A stretch of 64,000 bases of DNA from Myxococcus xanthus (GCF_006402735.1 NZ_CP017174.1:8784001-8848000); one strand, 5' to 3'. Positions 54,203-63,235 are shown, numbered from the stretch's first letter. The notes: generated by a model from the letters alone, not told the origin. Made by a program: numbers and translations.

Positions 54203-54850
54203 TCACTCCGCGCGTGCCCGGGATGCGGCGTGTTCCCGGGCGCGCTTCTCCACCGCGCGGAACGTGTCCTCCACGGCGTCCTTCTGCCCCATGCGCGCCA
54301 GGAAGCCAGGAATGGAGCCAGCCGGGTCCACGGTGAAGCGGTACACGGCATGGGACTTCCCTTCGCCTCGAGGCTCCACGCGCCAGCTTCCCTCGTTGAG
54401 CCGGATGCGCACCGTGCCGCGCCGCTGGGGAATGGCATCCGGCGTCGCCTGCCAGCGCTGCGCGAACACACCCGAGCCGTCCTCCGCCAGCCTGGACTCC
54501 AGCACCACGTTGCAGATGTAGTCGCGCGAGGACACCACCGGCAGGTCCAGCTTCGTGTACGTGAGCTGCCCCTCGTCCGGCAGGTCCTTCAGGATGCGGG
54601 ACTCCTTCACATACGGCATCCAGCGCCGGTAGGCGTCCACGTCCCGCAGCACCGCCTGGACATCCGCGGCGCTCGCGGCCAGCTCGCCCTCCGCCCACAC
54701 GTCCTTGGCCTCGGAGCCCGGACGCGCGCGGACCTTCACCACGTAGGGCTTCTCCGCCACCGTCTTCCACGCCTCTTCCGCGTGGGCTTGTCCGGCGGCG
54801 AAACCCAGCGCGCAAGCAGCCACGGCCGCCCCACTCCACAACATCTTCAT
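54203..54850 (-). CDS. Periplasmic START-domain protein
   Basis: A 215-residue exported protein. Signal peptide MLWSGAAVAACALGFAAGQAHA, then a START/SRPBCC fold: VWAEGELAASAADVQAVLRDVDAYRRWMPYVKESRIL, LPVVSSRDYICNVVLE and SWRVEPRGEGKSHAVYRFTVDPAGSIPGFLA. Such proteins bind hydrophobic ligands. AAGGA lies seven bases before the ATG at 54850. Monocistronic by appearance. The 157 bp between it and the next gene hold nothing notable. Confidence 0.87.
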   Translation of the reverse strand: MKMLWSGAAVAACALGFAAGQAHAEEAWKTVAEKPYVVKVRARPGSEAKDVWAEGELAASAADVQAVLRDVDAYRRWMPYVKESRILKDLPDEGQLTYTKLDLPVVSSRDYICNVVLESRLAEDGSGVFAQRWQATPDAIPQRRGTVRIRLNEGSWRVEPRGEGKSHAVYRFTVDPAGSIPGFLARMGQKDAVEDTFRAVEKRAREHAASRARAE

Positions 54851-55007
54851 GCAAGCATCCTTCGCGGCTCGGGCCGGATGTGACGTCACGTCAGCATCCG
54901 ACACCCAGGCGCGGCGGCGCATTCACGAATGCGCAACGGGCCCACGCAAGCACCGCCCCCGAGCCACCTTCCGAAGGTGGCCCGGGGCGGCAATCCCACG
55001 CCGCGCC

Positions 55008-55247
55008 CTACGGCACGCGGACGGCCCGCCCACCGAATGCCGGGCTGGCCATGACATCCATTGCCAGGCGGTCCGCGTAGGGGCGGCCCAGCCGGCCGTA
55101 GGCCTCGGCTTCCTGCGCGGTGAGGACCACCCGCACCGTGAACTGGGCGATGCCCCCCACCACCACGTCGAGGAAGAGCGCCCCCTCGGCCGAGCGCACC
55201 AGCCGGTACATCAGCGGGCTCTGGATGAGGACCTGCTCCTCGCTCAC
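55008..55247 (-). CDS. Small hypothetical protein coupled to a lipoprotein gene
   Basis: A 79-residue protein of beta-rich character (VLIQSPLMYRLVRSAEGALFLDVVVGGIAQFTVRVVL) ending YADRLAMDVMASP. It starts at a GTG overlapping the stop of the upstream lipoprotein gene (GTGA), with GGAG five bases before. No signal peptide and no family recognised. Confidence 0.75.
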   Translation of the reverse strand: MSEEQVLIQSPLMYRLVRSAEGALFLDVVVGGIAQFTVRVVLTAQEAEAYGRLGRPYADRLAMDVMASPAFGGRAVRVP

Positions 55248-55864
55248 GGAATCTCCGTCACCGCCGCCTGGGAGACGGGCGCGTCGATGACCATCAGCTC
55301 CGGCACGCCGCCAGAGGTGTAGCCACCGAACTTGAAGCAGTCCGTGTCCTCCTCGCTGGTGCACTTCCAGACGCCCGGGTCGCTGTCCACGGGCAGGCGC
55401 ACGCACACGCCGGTGGCCGCCAGGTCCAGCGTCATCATCCGCAGCGGGCCTTCGAAGTTCTTCGCCGGCAGGCCCAGCGCCTGGCCAATCACCGCCGGGT
55501 CATGCGCGCCGTCCACCATCGACTTCTCGACGGCGGCCTGGATGGTCTCCGACGGCGCGGCGAACAGGTAACAACCATTGTCATTGCAGCGGCCGAAGTT
55601 CTGCGCGTTCGGCTTCACCACGAAGTTCTGGTACGCGGCGTCCGTCATCAGCCACGACACCTTCTTGCCAGGGAAGTTCTTCGCCAGGTGCTGCTCAACG
55701 CTCCACGGGCTGGCGCGCTCATCGGCCTCGCGGGAGATTTGCGCCTGCTGCGCATCACAGGCCTGCGGCTGCGTCGGGGTGGGGGTGACGCTGCCGCCCC
55801 CCGTGTGCTTGCAGCCGGACAGCAGGAAGACACCAAGGAGCAGGCTCCGAATCGTCCACGTCAT
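55244..55864 (-). CDS. Hypothetical lipoprotein
   Basis: A 206-residue lipoprotein (lipobox LLSGC) with six cysteines after the lipobox and the segments CYLFAAPSETIQAAVEKSMVDGAHDPAVIGQALGLPAKNFEGP and VCVRLPVDSDPGVWKCTSEE. No family recognised. GGAGGT stands six bases before the ATG at 55864. It forms a coupled pair with the downstream 79-residue gene. Confidence 0.82.
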   Translation of the reverse strand: MTWTIRSLLLGVFLLSGCKHTGGGSVTPTPTQPQACDAQQAQISREADERASPWSVEQHLAKNFPGKKVSWLMTDAAYQNFVVKPNAQNFGRCNDNGCYLFAAPSETIQAAVEKSMVDGAHDPAVIGQALGLPAKNFEGPLRMMTLDLAATGVCVRLPVDSDPGVWKCTSEEDTDCFKFGGYTSGGVPELMVIDAPVSQAAVTEIP

Positions 55865-55997
55865 GGGCAGACCTCCAGATAAGGAAGGAGTGAAAGAGGT
55901 GGCGGAACCTACCTCCTGTCGGCCCATGGATAGTCGTCATTTCTTGATTTTGTAATCTCCCCGGCCTGCCCCCCACCGAGCGGTTATAGGGTGCGGC

Positions 55998-56549
55998 ATG
56001 AGCCAGAACCTCTACGACATTCCCCTCAAGTCCATCGACGGTGCCCCGCAGTCACTCGGCCAGTTCAAGGGCAAGGTGCTGCTGGTGGTCAACGTGGCCT
56101 CCAAATGCGGCCTGACGCCGCAGTACGAAGGCCTGGAGAAGCTCTACGAGCGCAAGCGCGCCGAGGGCTTCGAGGTGCTGGGCTTCCCGGCCAACAACTT
56201 CCTGGGCCAGGAGCCGGGCAGCGAGTCAGAAATCAAGGCGTTCTGCACGCTGACCTACGACGTGAAGTTCCCGCTGTTCTCCAAGATTTCGGTGGTGGGC
56301 GCGGACAAGCACCCGCTCTATCACGCGCTGACGGGCGCCATCCCGGACGCCGTGGGCGAAGGCCCCATGCGCAGCCGGCTCCAGGGCTACGGCATCACCG
56401 CCAACCCCGTGCCGGAAGTGCAGTGGAACTTCGAGAAGTTCCTCGTCGGGCGTGACGGCCGCGTCGCCGCGCGTTTCGCGCCGGACGTCGCCGCGGACGA
56501 TGCGCGCCTGCTGTCCGCCATCGACGCGGAGCTCGCGAAGCAGGCCTGA
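55998..56549 (+). CDS. Glutathione peroxidase (Cys-type)
   Basis: A 183-residue thiol peroxidase of the GPx family that uses thioredoxin in most bacteria. The peroxidatic Cys37 sits in NVASKCGLTPQYEGL; GFPANNFLGQEPG (Gln) and WNFEKFLVGRDG (Trp, Asn) complete the catalytic set, and Cys residue 87 of KAFCTLTY is the likely resolving cysteine. A terminator hairpin follows. Confidence 0.94.
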   Translation: MSQNLYDIPLKSIDGAPQSLGQFKGKVLLVVNVASKCGLTPQYEGLEKLYERKRAEGFEVLGFPANNFLGQEPGSESEIKAFCTLTYDVKFPLFSKISVVGADKHPLYHALTGAIPDAVGEGPMRSRLQGYGITANPVPEVQWNFEKFLVGRDGRVAARFAPDVAADDARLLSAIDAELAKQA

Positions 56550-56562
56550 CCCGGCCGGGGTG

Positions 56563-56587
56563 CCGCTGGACTTCTGCCGTCCAGCGG
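56563..56587 (+). terminator. Terminator after the glutathione peroxidase gene
   Basis: CCGCTGGAC at 56563 pairs perfectly with GTCCAGCGG at 56579 around a seven-base loop. No long T-run follows. Confidence 0.6.
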
Positions 56588-56644
56588 ACGGGCCCTGACG
56601 AAAGCAGTGACTTTTCGCGCGCTCCGGGGCAAGCCAGGGGTGCC

Positions 56645-58153
56645 ATGAGCACGTTCATTCCTGGTCCCCCGCCCGAGCGCGGACTGTTCTGCAACCGCAC
56701 CCTCAACCTGCGCGCCATCAAGGCGGTGGGTTACGACATGGATTACACGCTCATCCACTACCATGTGGAGGCGTGGGAGCGCCGCGCCTACGAGCACATC
56801 CGCGACCGGCTCGTGGAGCAGGGCTGGCCGGTGGCGGACTTGTCGTTCGACCCCGAGCTGTCGATGCGCGGCCTCATCATCGACACGGAGAAGGGCAACC
56901 TCCTCAAGGCCAACCGCTTCGGCTTCGTGAAGAAGGCGCTGCACGGCACGCAGGCCATGAGCTTCGAGGCCCAGCGCGACGAATACGCGCGCACCATCAT
57001 CGACCTGCATGAGCGGCGCTGGGTGTTCCTCAACACGCTCTTCTCGCTGTCGGAGGCGTGCATCTACGCGCAGCTCGTGGACCGGCTGGATGCCGGCCAG
57101 CTCCCGGGCCCCATGGGCTATTCGGACCTCTACGAGCACGTGCGGAAGAACCTGGACGCCACGCACATGCAGGGGCGGCTGAAGGCGGAAATCATCGCCG
57201 ACCCGGAGCGCTACGTCATCGACGACCCGGAGACGCCGCTGGCGCTGCTGGACCAGCGCAACGCCGGCAAGAAGCTGCTGCTCATCACCAACAGCGAGTG
57301 GGCCTACACCGAGCCCATGATGCACTTCGCCTTCGACCGGCACCTGCCGGAAGGCATGACGTGGCGGCAGCTCTTCGACGTGGTGATTGTCTCCGCGCGC
57401 AAGCCGGAGTTCTTCACCACGCGCTCGTCGCTCTTCGAGGTGGTGGAGTCCAGCGGCGAGGCGCTGCTGCGTCCGCACTCGGGCCCCTTCAAGCCCGGCA
57501 CGCCGTACTTCGGCGGCAGCGCGGTGGAGCTGGAGCGCCACTTGGGCATGAGCGGGGACCAGATTCTCTACGTGGGCGACCACATGTTCGGCGACGTGCA
57601 CGTGACGAAGAATGTGCTGCGCTGGCGCACAGCGCTCATCCTGCGCGAGCTGGAGGACGAGGTGCGCTCAATCGCCTCGTTCCGCGCCACGGAGTCCCGG
57701 CTGGCCGAGCGCATGGTGGTGAAGGAGCGGCTGGAGGCGGAGAGCTGCCAGATTCGCCTGGAGGTCCAGCGGCGGCGCTTCCAGTACGGCCCGCGCACGG
57801 ACACGCCGACGGAGGCGGAGCTGGTGGCGCGGCAGGCCACGCTGCGCACGGAGCTGGAGGCGCTGGACGCGGAGCTGGGGCCCCTGGCACGCGCGGCCAC
57901 CGAGCTGTCCAACCCCATCTGGGGCCTGCTGACGCGCGCGGGCAATGACAAGAGCCACCTGGCCCGGCAGGTGGAGCGGTACGCGGACATCTACACGTCG
58001 CGCGTGTCCAACTTCCTGTTCGCCACGCCCTTCGTCTACCTGCGCAGCCCGCGCGGCAGCCTCCCGCATGATCCCAGCCTGCCCGGCGGCACGCCCGTCT
58101 TCGGCGCCAGCGAGGCCGGCGGCGGCGTGTCCGGCACGGACGGCGGGGAGTAG
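56645..58153 (+). CDS. HAD-IG family 5'-nucleotidase
   Basis: A 502-residue cytoplasmic enzyme of the cytosolic purine 5'-nucleotidase family. The HAD nucleophile motif is VGYDMDYTLIHY near residue 30; LLLITNSEW is motif II, and ILYVGDHMFGDV the acidic motif IV. A long helical C-terminal part (LEAESCQIRLEVQRRRF) follows, then a Gly-rich tail. Likely hydrolyses IMP/GMP. AGGGG precedes the ATG. Confidence 0.93.
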   Translation: MSTFIPGPPPERGLFCNRTLNLRAIKAVGYDMDYTLIHYHVEAWERRAYEHIRDRLVEQGWPVADLSFDPELSMRGLIIDTEKGNLLKANRFGFVKKALHGTQAMSFEAQRDEYARTIIDLHERRWVFLNTLFSLSEACIYAQLVDRLDAGQLPGPMGYSDLYEHVRKNLDATHMQGRLKAEIIADPERYVIDDPETPLALLDQRNAGKKLLLITNSEWAYTEPMMHFAFDRHLPEGMTWRQLFDVVIVSARKPEFFTTRSSLFEVVESSGEALLRPHSGPFKPGTPYFGGSAVELERHLGMSGDQILYVGDHMFGDVHVTKNVLRWRTALILRELEDEVRSIASFRATESRLAERMVVKERLEAESCQIRLEVQRRRFQYGPRTDTPTEAELVARQATLRTELEALDAELGPLARAATELSNPIWGLLTRAGNDKSHLARQVERYADIYTSRVSNFLFATPFVYLRSPRGSLPHDPSLPGGTPVFGASEAGGGVSGTDGGE

Positions 58154-58300
58154 CCGGCACGGGGGACGCGGCGGCATGGGGCCTACCTGTGCCGCCGGCG
58201 TCCTACCAACAGGGGAGGATGTGTAGATCCTCGGATTCATTGAACTTTCGTTCAGTACCCCTCCGAGGAGAGGGCAGGCAGGCATCCCCCTCCACAGGGC

Positions 58301-58834
58301 ATGTCAGACCGCCCCGGTATGAGTGCTCTTGTGAGCCACTCGACCTCGAACAGCTCTTCGACGCGCGTACTCGAGCAGCGCAACCTGCTTGGGGGCATGG
58401 ACCTGCTACCGGTGCTGGGCGGCAAGGGCCGCAAGCGCGCCCGGCGCTTCCACGTCGCCTCGGAGCGACGGGTGGGGTTCGCCGCGGCGCTGGCGCTGGT
58501 GGTGGAGCACGGCAAGCAGAAGGCGAAGGAGACGGGCGTCACGTACCTGAGCACCTGCCCTCGCTGCGGCCACAGGGGCCCCACGGCGCAGGACTTCGGC
58601 TACCGCATCATGCGTGGGGAGCGCCGGCCCCAGTCCTGGTGCCGCGGCTGCCGTGGCCTGCACCTGGAGCCCACGGAGACGGCGCGGACCAGCAACAGCG
58701 CTCCGCGCGGCACGGACGGCTGGCTGTTCCCGCCTGAGAGCACCACCAGCACCCGCCCGCCCCGGCGTGGCAACGGCTCGTCGACGCAGCACCGGGCCAC
58801 GGGCAGCTCCGCCGACTCGCCTCCGTCCCGCTGA
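58301..58834 (+). CDS. Zinc-ribbon-type hypothetical protein
   Basis: A 177-residue basic protein. The N-terminal 40 residues and the C-terminal 50 (Ser/Thr/Arg/Pro-rich) look disordered. The middle contains a CX2C pair (CPRCGHRG) and CRGC 27 residues later, giving a C4 zinc ribbon, with VGFAAALALVVEHGKQKAKETG before it. Role unknown. Start uncertain (ATG at 58301 or 58319). Confidence 0.68.
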   Translation: MSDRPGMSALVSHSTSNSSSTRVLEQRNLLGGMDLLPVLGGKGRKRARRFHVASERRVGFAAALALVVEHGKQKAKETGVTYLSTCPRCGHRGPTAQDFGYRIMRGERRPQSWCRGCRGLHLEPTETARTSNSAPRGTDGWLFPPESTTSTRPPRRGNGSSTQHRATGSSADSPPSR

Positions 58835-58842
58835 GACACGGC

Positions 58843-58869
58843 CAGCCCCGACATGTCACGTCGGGGCTG
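58843..58869. terminator. Bidirectional terminator
   Basis: CAGCCCCGAC at 58843 and GTCGGGGCTG at 58860 form a perfect 10-bp stem with a seven-base loop, between the convergent zinc-ribbon and fghA genes. Confidence 0.8.
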
Positions 58870-58897
58870 ACCGGAACCAGGAGAACGAACGTCGCGA

Positions 58898-59749
58898 CTA
58901 CGAACGCGCGTTCTCGGAACCGACGAGGGCCTTCGCGTGGTGCGCGAAGTGGTCCGCGAGGAAGGTGGCGATGAAGTAGTAGCTGTGGTCGTACCCCGCG
59001 TGCCGCCGCAGCGTGAGCGGGTGGCCCGTGGCCTCGCAGGCGGCGGCCAGCAGCTCCGGGCGCAGCTGGGTGGCGAGGAACTCGTCGGCCTCGCCCTGGT
59101 CCACCAGGAGGGCCAGGCGCTCCTTGGCCGTCTTCACCAACTCGACGGCGTCCCAGGCCGCCCACGCGTCACGGTTGTCGCCCAGGTAGGCGGTGAAGGC
59201 CTTCTGGCCCCACGGCACCTGTGAGGGTGCGACGATGGGGGAGAAGGCGGACACGCTGCGGTAGCGGCCCGGGTGGCGCAGGGCGGTGACGAGCGCGCCA
59301 TGACCGCCCATCGAATGGCCGAAGATGCCTCGCGCGTCCGTGGCCGGGAAGTGCTGCTCCACCAGCGCGGGGAGCTCCCGGGCCACGTAGTCCTGCATGC
59401 GGAAGTGCGGCGCCCAGGGGGCCTGCGTGGCGTCGAGGTAGAAGCCCGCCCCCTGCCCCAAATCGTAGGCAGCGTCATTGGCCACCGCGTCGCCGCGAGG
59501 ACTGGTGTCAGGCGCGACGACGATGAAGCCATGGCGCGCCGCGTGCTCCTGCGCGCCCGCCTTGGTGATGAAGTTCTGCTCGGTGCAGGTCAGGCCGGAG
59601 AGCCAGTACAGCACCGGGCAGCGCTCGCCGCGCAGCGCGGCCTCCGGCAGGTAGATGCCGAACCGCGTCTCGCCGCCCAGCGCGGAGGAGGTGTGCTTCC
59701 ACACCTCCTGCCGGCCGCCAAAACTCGCGTGGTGTTCGATGCGTTCCAT
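58898..59749 (-). CDS. fghA: S-formylglutathione hydrolase
   Basis: A 283-residue serine hydrolase that cleaves S-formylglutathione to formate and glutathione, the second step of formaldehyde detoxification. The GHSMGGHGALV elbow gives Ser146, with a conserved LSGLTCTEQNF N-terminal motif and DHSYYFIATFLADH holding the His. It starts 2 bp after the frmA stop and is the last gene of the operon. The family's usual length is about 280. Confidence 0.95.
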   Translation of the reverse strand: MERIEHHASFGGRQEVWKHTSSALGGETRFGIYLPEAALRGERCPVLYWLSGLTCTEQNFITKAGAQEHAARHGFIVVAPDTSPRGDAVANDAAYDLGQGAGFYLDATQAPWAPHFRMQDYVARELPALVEQHFPATDARGIFGHSMGGHGALVTALRHPGRYRSVSAFSPIVAPSQVPWGQKAFTAYLGDNRDAWAAWDAVELVKTAKERLALLVDQGEADEFLATQLRPELLAAACEATGHPLTLRRHAGYDHSYYFIATFLADHFAHHAKALVGSENARS

Positions 59750-59751
59750 GG

Positions 59752-60861
59752 TCAGTAGCGGACGACGGTGCGGATGGACTTGCCCTCGTGCATCAGGTCG
59801 AAGGCCTCGTTGATGTCGGTCAGCGGGCGCGTGTGGGTCACGAACGGCGCGAGCTGAATCTTCCCGGACATCGCGTCCTCCACCATGCCGGGGAGCTCCG
59901 AGCGGCCCTTCACGCCACCAAAGGCGGTCCCCTTCCAGGTCCGGCCCGTGACGAGCTGGAACGGACGGGTGGAGATCTCCTGTCCCGCGCCGGCCACGCC
60001 GATGATGATGGACTGGCCCCAGCCACGGTGCGCGCACTCGAGCGCGGCGCGCATCACCCCCACGTTGCCGATGCACTCGAAGGAGTGGTCCACGCCCCAG
60101 CCCGTCATCTCCACGATGACCTGCTGGATGGGGCGGTCGTGGTCCTTGGGGTTGACGAAGTCGGTGGCGCCGAAGGTCTTCGCCAGCTCGAACTTGGCGG
60201 GGTTCGTGTCGATGGCGATGATGCGACCGGCCTTCGCCATCTGGGCGCCCTGGATGACTGCCAGGCCGATGCCGCCCAGGCCGAACACCGCCACCGAATC
60301 CCCTTCCTGCACGCGGGCCGTGTTCTTCACCGCGCCCAGGCCCGTCGTCACGCCGCAGCCCAGCAGGCAGACCTGCTCGGGGTTGGCGTTCGGGTTGATG
60401 CGGGCCAGCGACACCTCCGCCACCACGGTGTACTCGCTGAAGGTGGAGCACCCCATGTAGTGATAGACGGGCTTGCCGTTGTACGAGAAGCGCGTGGTGC
60501 CGTCTGGCATCACACCCTTGCCCTGGGTGGCACGCACCGCCACGCACAGGTTCGTCTTTCCAGACTTACAGAACAGACACTGGCCGCACTCCGCGGTGTA
60601 GAGCGGGATGACGTGGTCGCCGGGCTTGACGGACGTCACGCCCTCGCCCACCGCCTCCACCACGCCGGCTCCCTCGTGGCCGAGCACCACAGGGAAGAGA
60701 CCTTCCGGATCATCCCCGGAGAGGGTGAACGCGTCGGTGTGACAGACGCCCGTGTGGGTGATGCGGACCAGGACCTCGCCCTTCTGCGGAGGCGCGACGT
60801 CGAGCTCGACGATGCTCAAGGGCTTTCCGGCTTCGAAGGCAACAGCGGCACGGGACTTCAT
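59752..60861 (-). CDS. frmA: S-(hydroxymethyl)glutathione dehydrogenase (class III ADH)
   Basis: A 369-residue zinc alcohol dehydrogenase. Catalytic zinc ligands: Cys40 in GVCHTDAFT and the His in VLGHEGAGVV; structural zinc ligands in ECGQCLFCKSGKTNLC; the NAD-binding GLGGIGLAVIQGA. The ETF-type TSTFSEYTVV signatures fit class III. It oxidises the formaldehyde-glutathione adduct. It lies between frmR and fghA. Confidence 0.95.
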   Translation of the reverse strand: MKSRAAVAFEAGKPLSIVELDVAPPQKGEVLVRITHTGVCHTDAFTLSGDDPEGLFPVVLGHEGAGVVEAVGEGVTSVKPGDHVIPLYTAECGQCLFCKSGKTNLCVAVRATQGKGVMPDGTTRFSYNGKPVYHYMGCSTFSEYTVVAEVSLARINPNANPEQVCLLGCGVTTGLGAVKNTARVQEGDSVAVFGLGGIGLAVIQGAQMAKAGRIIAIDTNPAKFELAKTFGATDFVNPKDHDRPIQQVIVEMTGWGVDHSFECIGNVGVMRAALECAHRGWGQSIIIGVAGAGQEISTRPFQLVTGRTWKGTAFGGVKGRSELPGMVEDAMSGKIQLAPFVTHTRPLTDINEAFDLMHEGKSIRTVVRY

Positions 60862-60904
60862 GAGGATGCTCCTGGGGCTAGGGGATGAAGGCAGGGACTC
60901 CCGC

Positions 60905-61180
60905 TCACTTGAGATAGGTGCGGACCAGCGCCGTCATGTCTCGCACCCGCTGGGCGTGGCGCGGGTCCTCGTCGGACGCCGGGCCGAACTCCTCCCGGAT
61001 GTGTGACTCCAGCACCTCGGACATCAGTCCGTTGATGGCGCCCCGGATGGCGGCGAGTTGCTGGAGGACCGTGCCGCATTCGGCTCCGGACTCCAGCGCA
61101 CGCTCCAGGGCTTCGGTCTGACCGTGGATGCGGCGGACGCGGAGCAGCGCCTTCTTCTTCTCTTCCGGCGAGTGGGGCAT
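60905..61180 (-). CDS. frmR: Formaldehyde-sensing repressor FrmR
   Basis: A 91-residue CsoR/RcnR-family repressor. Pro2, His3, Cys35, His60 and Glu64, which form the E. coli FrmR formaldehyde sensor site, are all present (MPHSPEEKKK start and SGAECGTVLQQ). Two ATAC-N9-GTAT sites lie just upstream, so it represses the frmR-frmA-fghA operon until formaldehyde crosslinks Pro2 and Cys35. First gene of the operon. Confidence 0.93.
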   Translation of the reverse strand: MPHSPEEKKKALLRVRRIHGQTEALERALESGAECGTVLQQLAAIRGAINGLMSEVLESHIREEFGPASDEDPRHAQRVRDMTALVRTYLK

Positions 61181-61192
61181 GGCGGCGACGGC

Positions 61193-61244
61193 ATACTGGG
61201 TGGGGGTATCCTGCCGCGGGCGGATATATACCCCTGGGGGGTAT
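61193..61244. promoter_or_regulatory. Two FrmR-type operators
   Basis: ATACTGGGTGGGGGTAT (61193-61209) and ATACCCCTGGGGGGTAT (61228-61244) both have ATAC and GTAT ends around a G/C-tract centre, the arrangement bound by FrmR/RcnR tetramers. Their centres are 35 bp apart, within 65 bp of the frmR start. The rest of the 348-bp gap to 61528 holds the GGAGG site of the next rightward gene and nothing else notable. Confidence 0.82.
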
Positions 61245-61528
61245 TCGACAAGGAAGGAATGAAGGCGTCCTCGGTGAACGGCGCGGAGACTGCGTCGGCC
61301 TTCTTGAAGGTTGCACCCGTCGAAGCGGAGTGCACCTGAGGAACCGGCCGCACCGCCCATGAGCCAGGCCGGCGTCAGTGCGACACGGAGGCCGAGCGCA
61401 CGCGCTCTTTCCGACAGCGCGCGGCATCTCTTCCTCCCGGCAGGCAGGGGAGCAATGACCTCCGCCGTCCCATGGAGGGGGATGGAAAAGCCGTGGCGCC
61501 GTCCTTACCTCACCCGCAGGGAGGCAAC

Positions 61529-61828
61529 ATGGCCGTTCGGACGATAGTGGCAGGCATCAAGAACAGGCGGCGGGTCGGCGCGCACGGAGCCCAGCCGAGT
61601 GTACAGGCCAGCAATGGGCGCAAGACGATGCCCCACGATGACGCGGCCGCGCTGCGGCGACAGAAGACGCTGGAGCGCGTGACGCTGGGCCCCGCCGCCG
61701 AGGCACATGAGCCCAAGAGTCATCGGCGACGCGCAACCACCCTCAAGGGCCGCAAGAAGGCACCCAGCGAAATGAACGTGAAGCACCTCGGCGGGCCGAA
61801 GAAGCGCCTGCCCCTTCACGGCGGCTAG
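61529..61828 (+). CDS. Small highly basic protein
   Basis: A 99-residue Arg/Lys-rich protein (IKNRRRVGAHG, SHRRRATTLKGRKKAP) with no hydrophobic core, so probably disordered and nucleic-acid-binding. GGAGG lies before the ATG. It resembles in style, but not in detail, the basic protein at 62712. Not recognised. Confidence 0.65.
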   Translation: MAVRTIVAGIKNRRRVGAHGAQPSVQASNGRKTMPHDDAAALRRQKTLERVTLGPAAEAHEPKSHRRRATTLKGRKKAPSEMNVKHLGGPKKRLPLHGG

Positions 61829-61888
61829 CAGGTACACGTCGTGACGCGGCCCGCGCCCCGCGACCTCCGGGCAGGGGCCGTGCCCGTT

Positions 61889-62548
61889 TCAAGGGCCCGG
61901 TGGCCACAGCGCGCTGGCGCCAGGGTCCTCCGCCACGTAGACGGCCCACACGCGCTCTCCCGGGCGCCGCAGCAGGTCCGACGCGTGCGGTGAAGGCATG
62001 CGCCCTTCGACGCGCTGGCCATGCACCGTGAAGACGTAATCGAGCTGCACCAGGCGTCCGGCATGCAGCGTGGGCGCCACCTGACGCTCCACCCGCGTGA
62101 TTTCAGCCGCCGCCGGCAGTCCCCAGACCAACGCCTTCAACTGGCGCTGCTGCTCGCGCCGCAGTGACACCGGCCAGCTCGTGCGCCGGAACAACAGCCC
62201 CATCCCGATGAAGATGGCGGACTGCAGGAGCAGAGGCCGCAGGAAGAACAGTCCCACCGGGAGCAGCATCCCCCCCGCCCACAGGGCCAGTGTTCCCAGG
62301 ACGTAATGCTTGTGCAGCTTGGGCCGCGAGACGGCCGCGCGCTGTGCCCGGGTCAACCGGCGCGGTGGCAACGGAGGCGGTGGCCCTCGCGCGGCGCTCA
62401 AGGCCGCCTCCAGGCTCGCGCCGCACTTCATGCAGTGTGCCTCGGCGCCCACCGTGACGGCATGCCCGCAGCCAGGACAGACGATGCGGAACTCGCCCGA
62501 CTCCGGCGAGAGGTACGGCGCGTCCAAGAAGATTCGAGCGCGGCGCAT
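61889..62548 (-). CDS. Zinc-ribbon membrane protein
   Basis: A 219-residue protein. An N-terminal C4 ribbon (IVCPGCGHAVTVGAEAHCMKCGASL) is followed by a Pro-rich linker, two membrane helices (LGTLALWAGGMLLPVGLFFL and LLLQSAIFIGMGLLF) and a 110-residue domain (ITRVERQVAPTLHAGRLVQLDYVFTVHGQRVEGRM) like DUF3592. The ATG at 62548 starts MRRARIF; the frame is open further but becomes Arg/Gly-rich. Function unknown. Confidence 0.78.
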   Translation of the reverse strand: MRRARIFLDAPYLSPESGEFRIVCPGCGHAVTVGAEAHCMKCGASLEAALSAARGPPPPLPPRRLTRAQRAAVSRPKLHKHYVLGTLALWAGGMLLPVGLFFLRPLLLQSAIFIGMGLLFRRTSWPVSLRREQQRQLKALVWGLPAAAEITRVERQVAPTLHAGRLVQLDYVFTVHGQRVEGRMPSPHASDLLRRPGERVWAVYVAEDPGASALWPPGP

Positions 62549-62711
62549 GGCACCACCATCGGAGCACCTCCCCCCGCGCCGCCGCAACCCGTCCCGGAAT
62601 GCCATGACGGACGTTCCACGACACCACCAGACTTGGGCACCGGGGCCCGGCTGCTCCACTGCTCCCTGGCATCCCCCACCCAGCATTCCTACCTGTGTCG
62701 CTGGAGGTCGC

Positions 62712-63113
62712 ATGCCAGAGAAGAGTCAGACGGAGCGCGTGAAGCGCGCGAAGCGGCAGGGAACGACGCTGGAGCTCAAGCCCACCGACGTGCATCTCGC
62801 CAGCGCGGACAGCACGCACCATGCGAAGAAGAGCGGCCGGCGGGCCCTGGGGAAACGGACCTTCGCGGACCGCAGCGTCAGTCCCCGCCACGCGCCAGGA
62901 ACGGGCCTCACGGCGAAAAGCCGCAAGCTGCCCGAACCGGAGCCAGGCCAGAGCAGCACCTCGCGGCGCAAGACACTGCCGTCCGCGGCCGCCGTGGCCT
63001 ACCGCAAGGAGGGCCGGCCCAAGAAGACGACAGGACGCGGCGATACAACTCCGCTGAAGGCGGGCAAGGTCTACAAACGCGCGGGCGCGCGGAAGACAAG
63101 CATCCGCGCCTGA
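62712..63113 (+). CDS. Basic low-complexity protein
   Basis: A 133-residue Lys/Arg/Ser/Thr-rich protein (VKRAKRQGTTLEL, HHAKKSGRRALGKR, KAGKVYKRAGARKTS) with no fold visible, similar in feel to histone-like tails. GGAGG is four bases before the ATG. No recognised family. Confidence 0.62.
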   Translation: MPEKSQTERVKRAKRQGTTLELKPTDVHLASADSTHHAKKSGRRALGKRTFADRSVSPRHAPGTGLTAKSRKLPEPEPGQSSTSRRKTLPSAAAVAYRKEGRPKKTTGRGDTTPLKAGKVYKRAGARKTSIRA

Positions 63114-63123
63114 GGCCCTTCCA

Positions 63124-63159
63124 GCCTGGAGCCATGCGCGATGAGCCATGACTCCAGGC
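63124..63159 (+). terminator. Hairpin after the basic protein gene
   Basis: GCCTGGAG (63124) pairs with CTCCAGGC (63152) around a 20-base loop; CCTTCC and GGAAGG outside can extend it. It lies 10 bp after the stop. Confidence 0.5.
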
Positions 63160-63235
63160 CGAGGAAGGCGCCGCCAGGGCCTACGCGGCGTCCAGTCCTA
63201 CGGGGGGCAGCGCGGCGGCCCTCCGTGGCTTCGAC

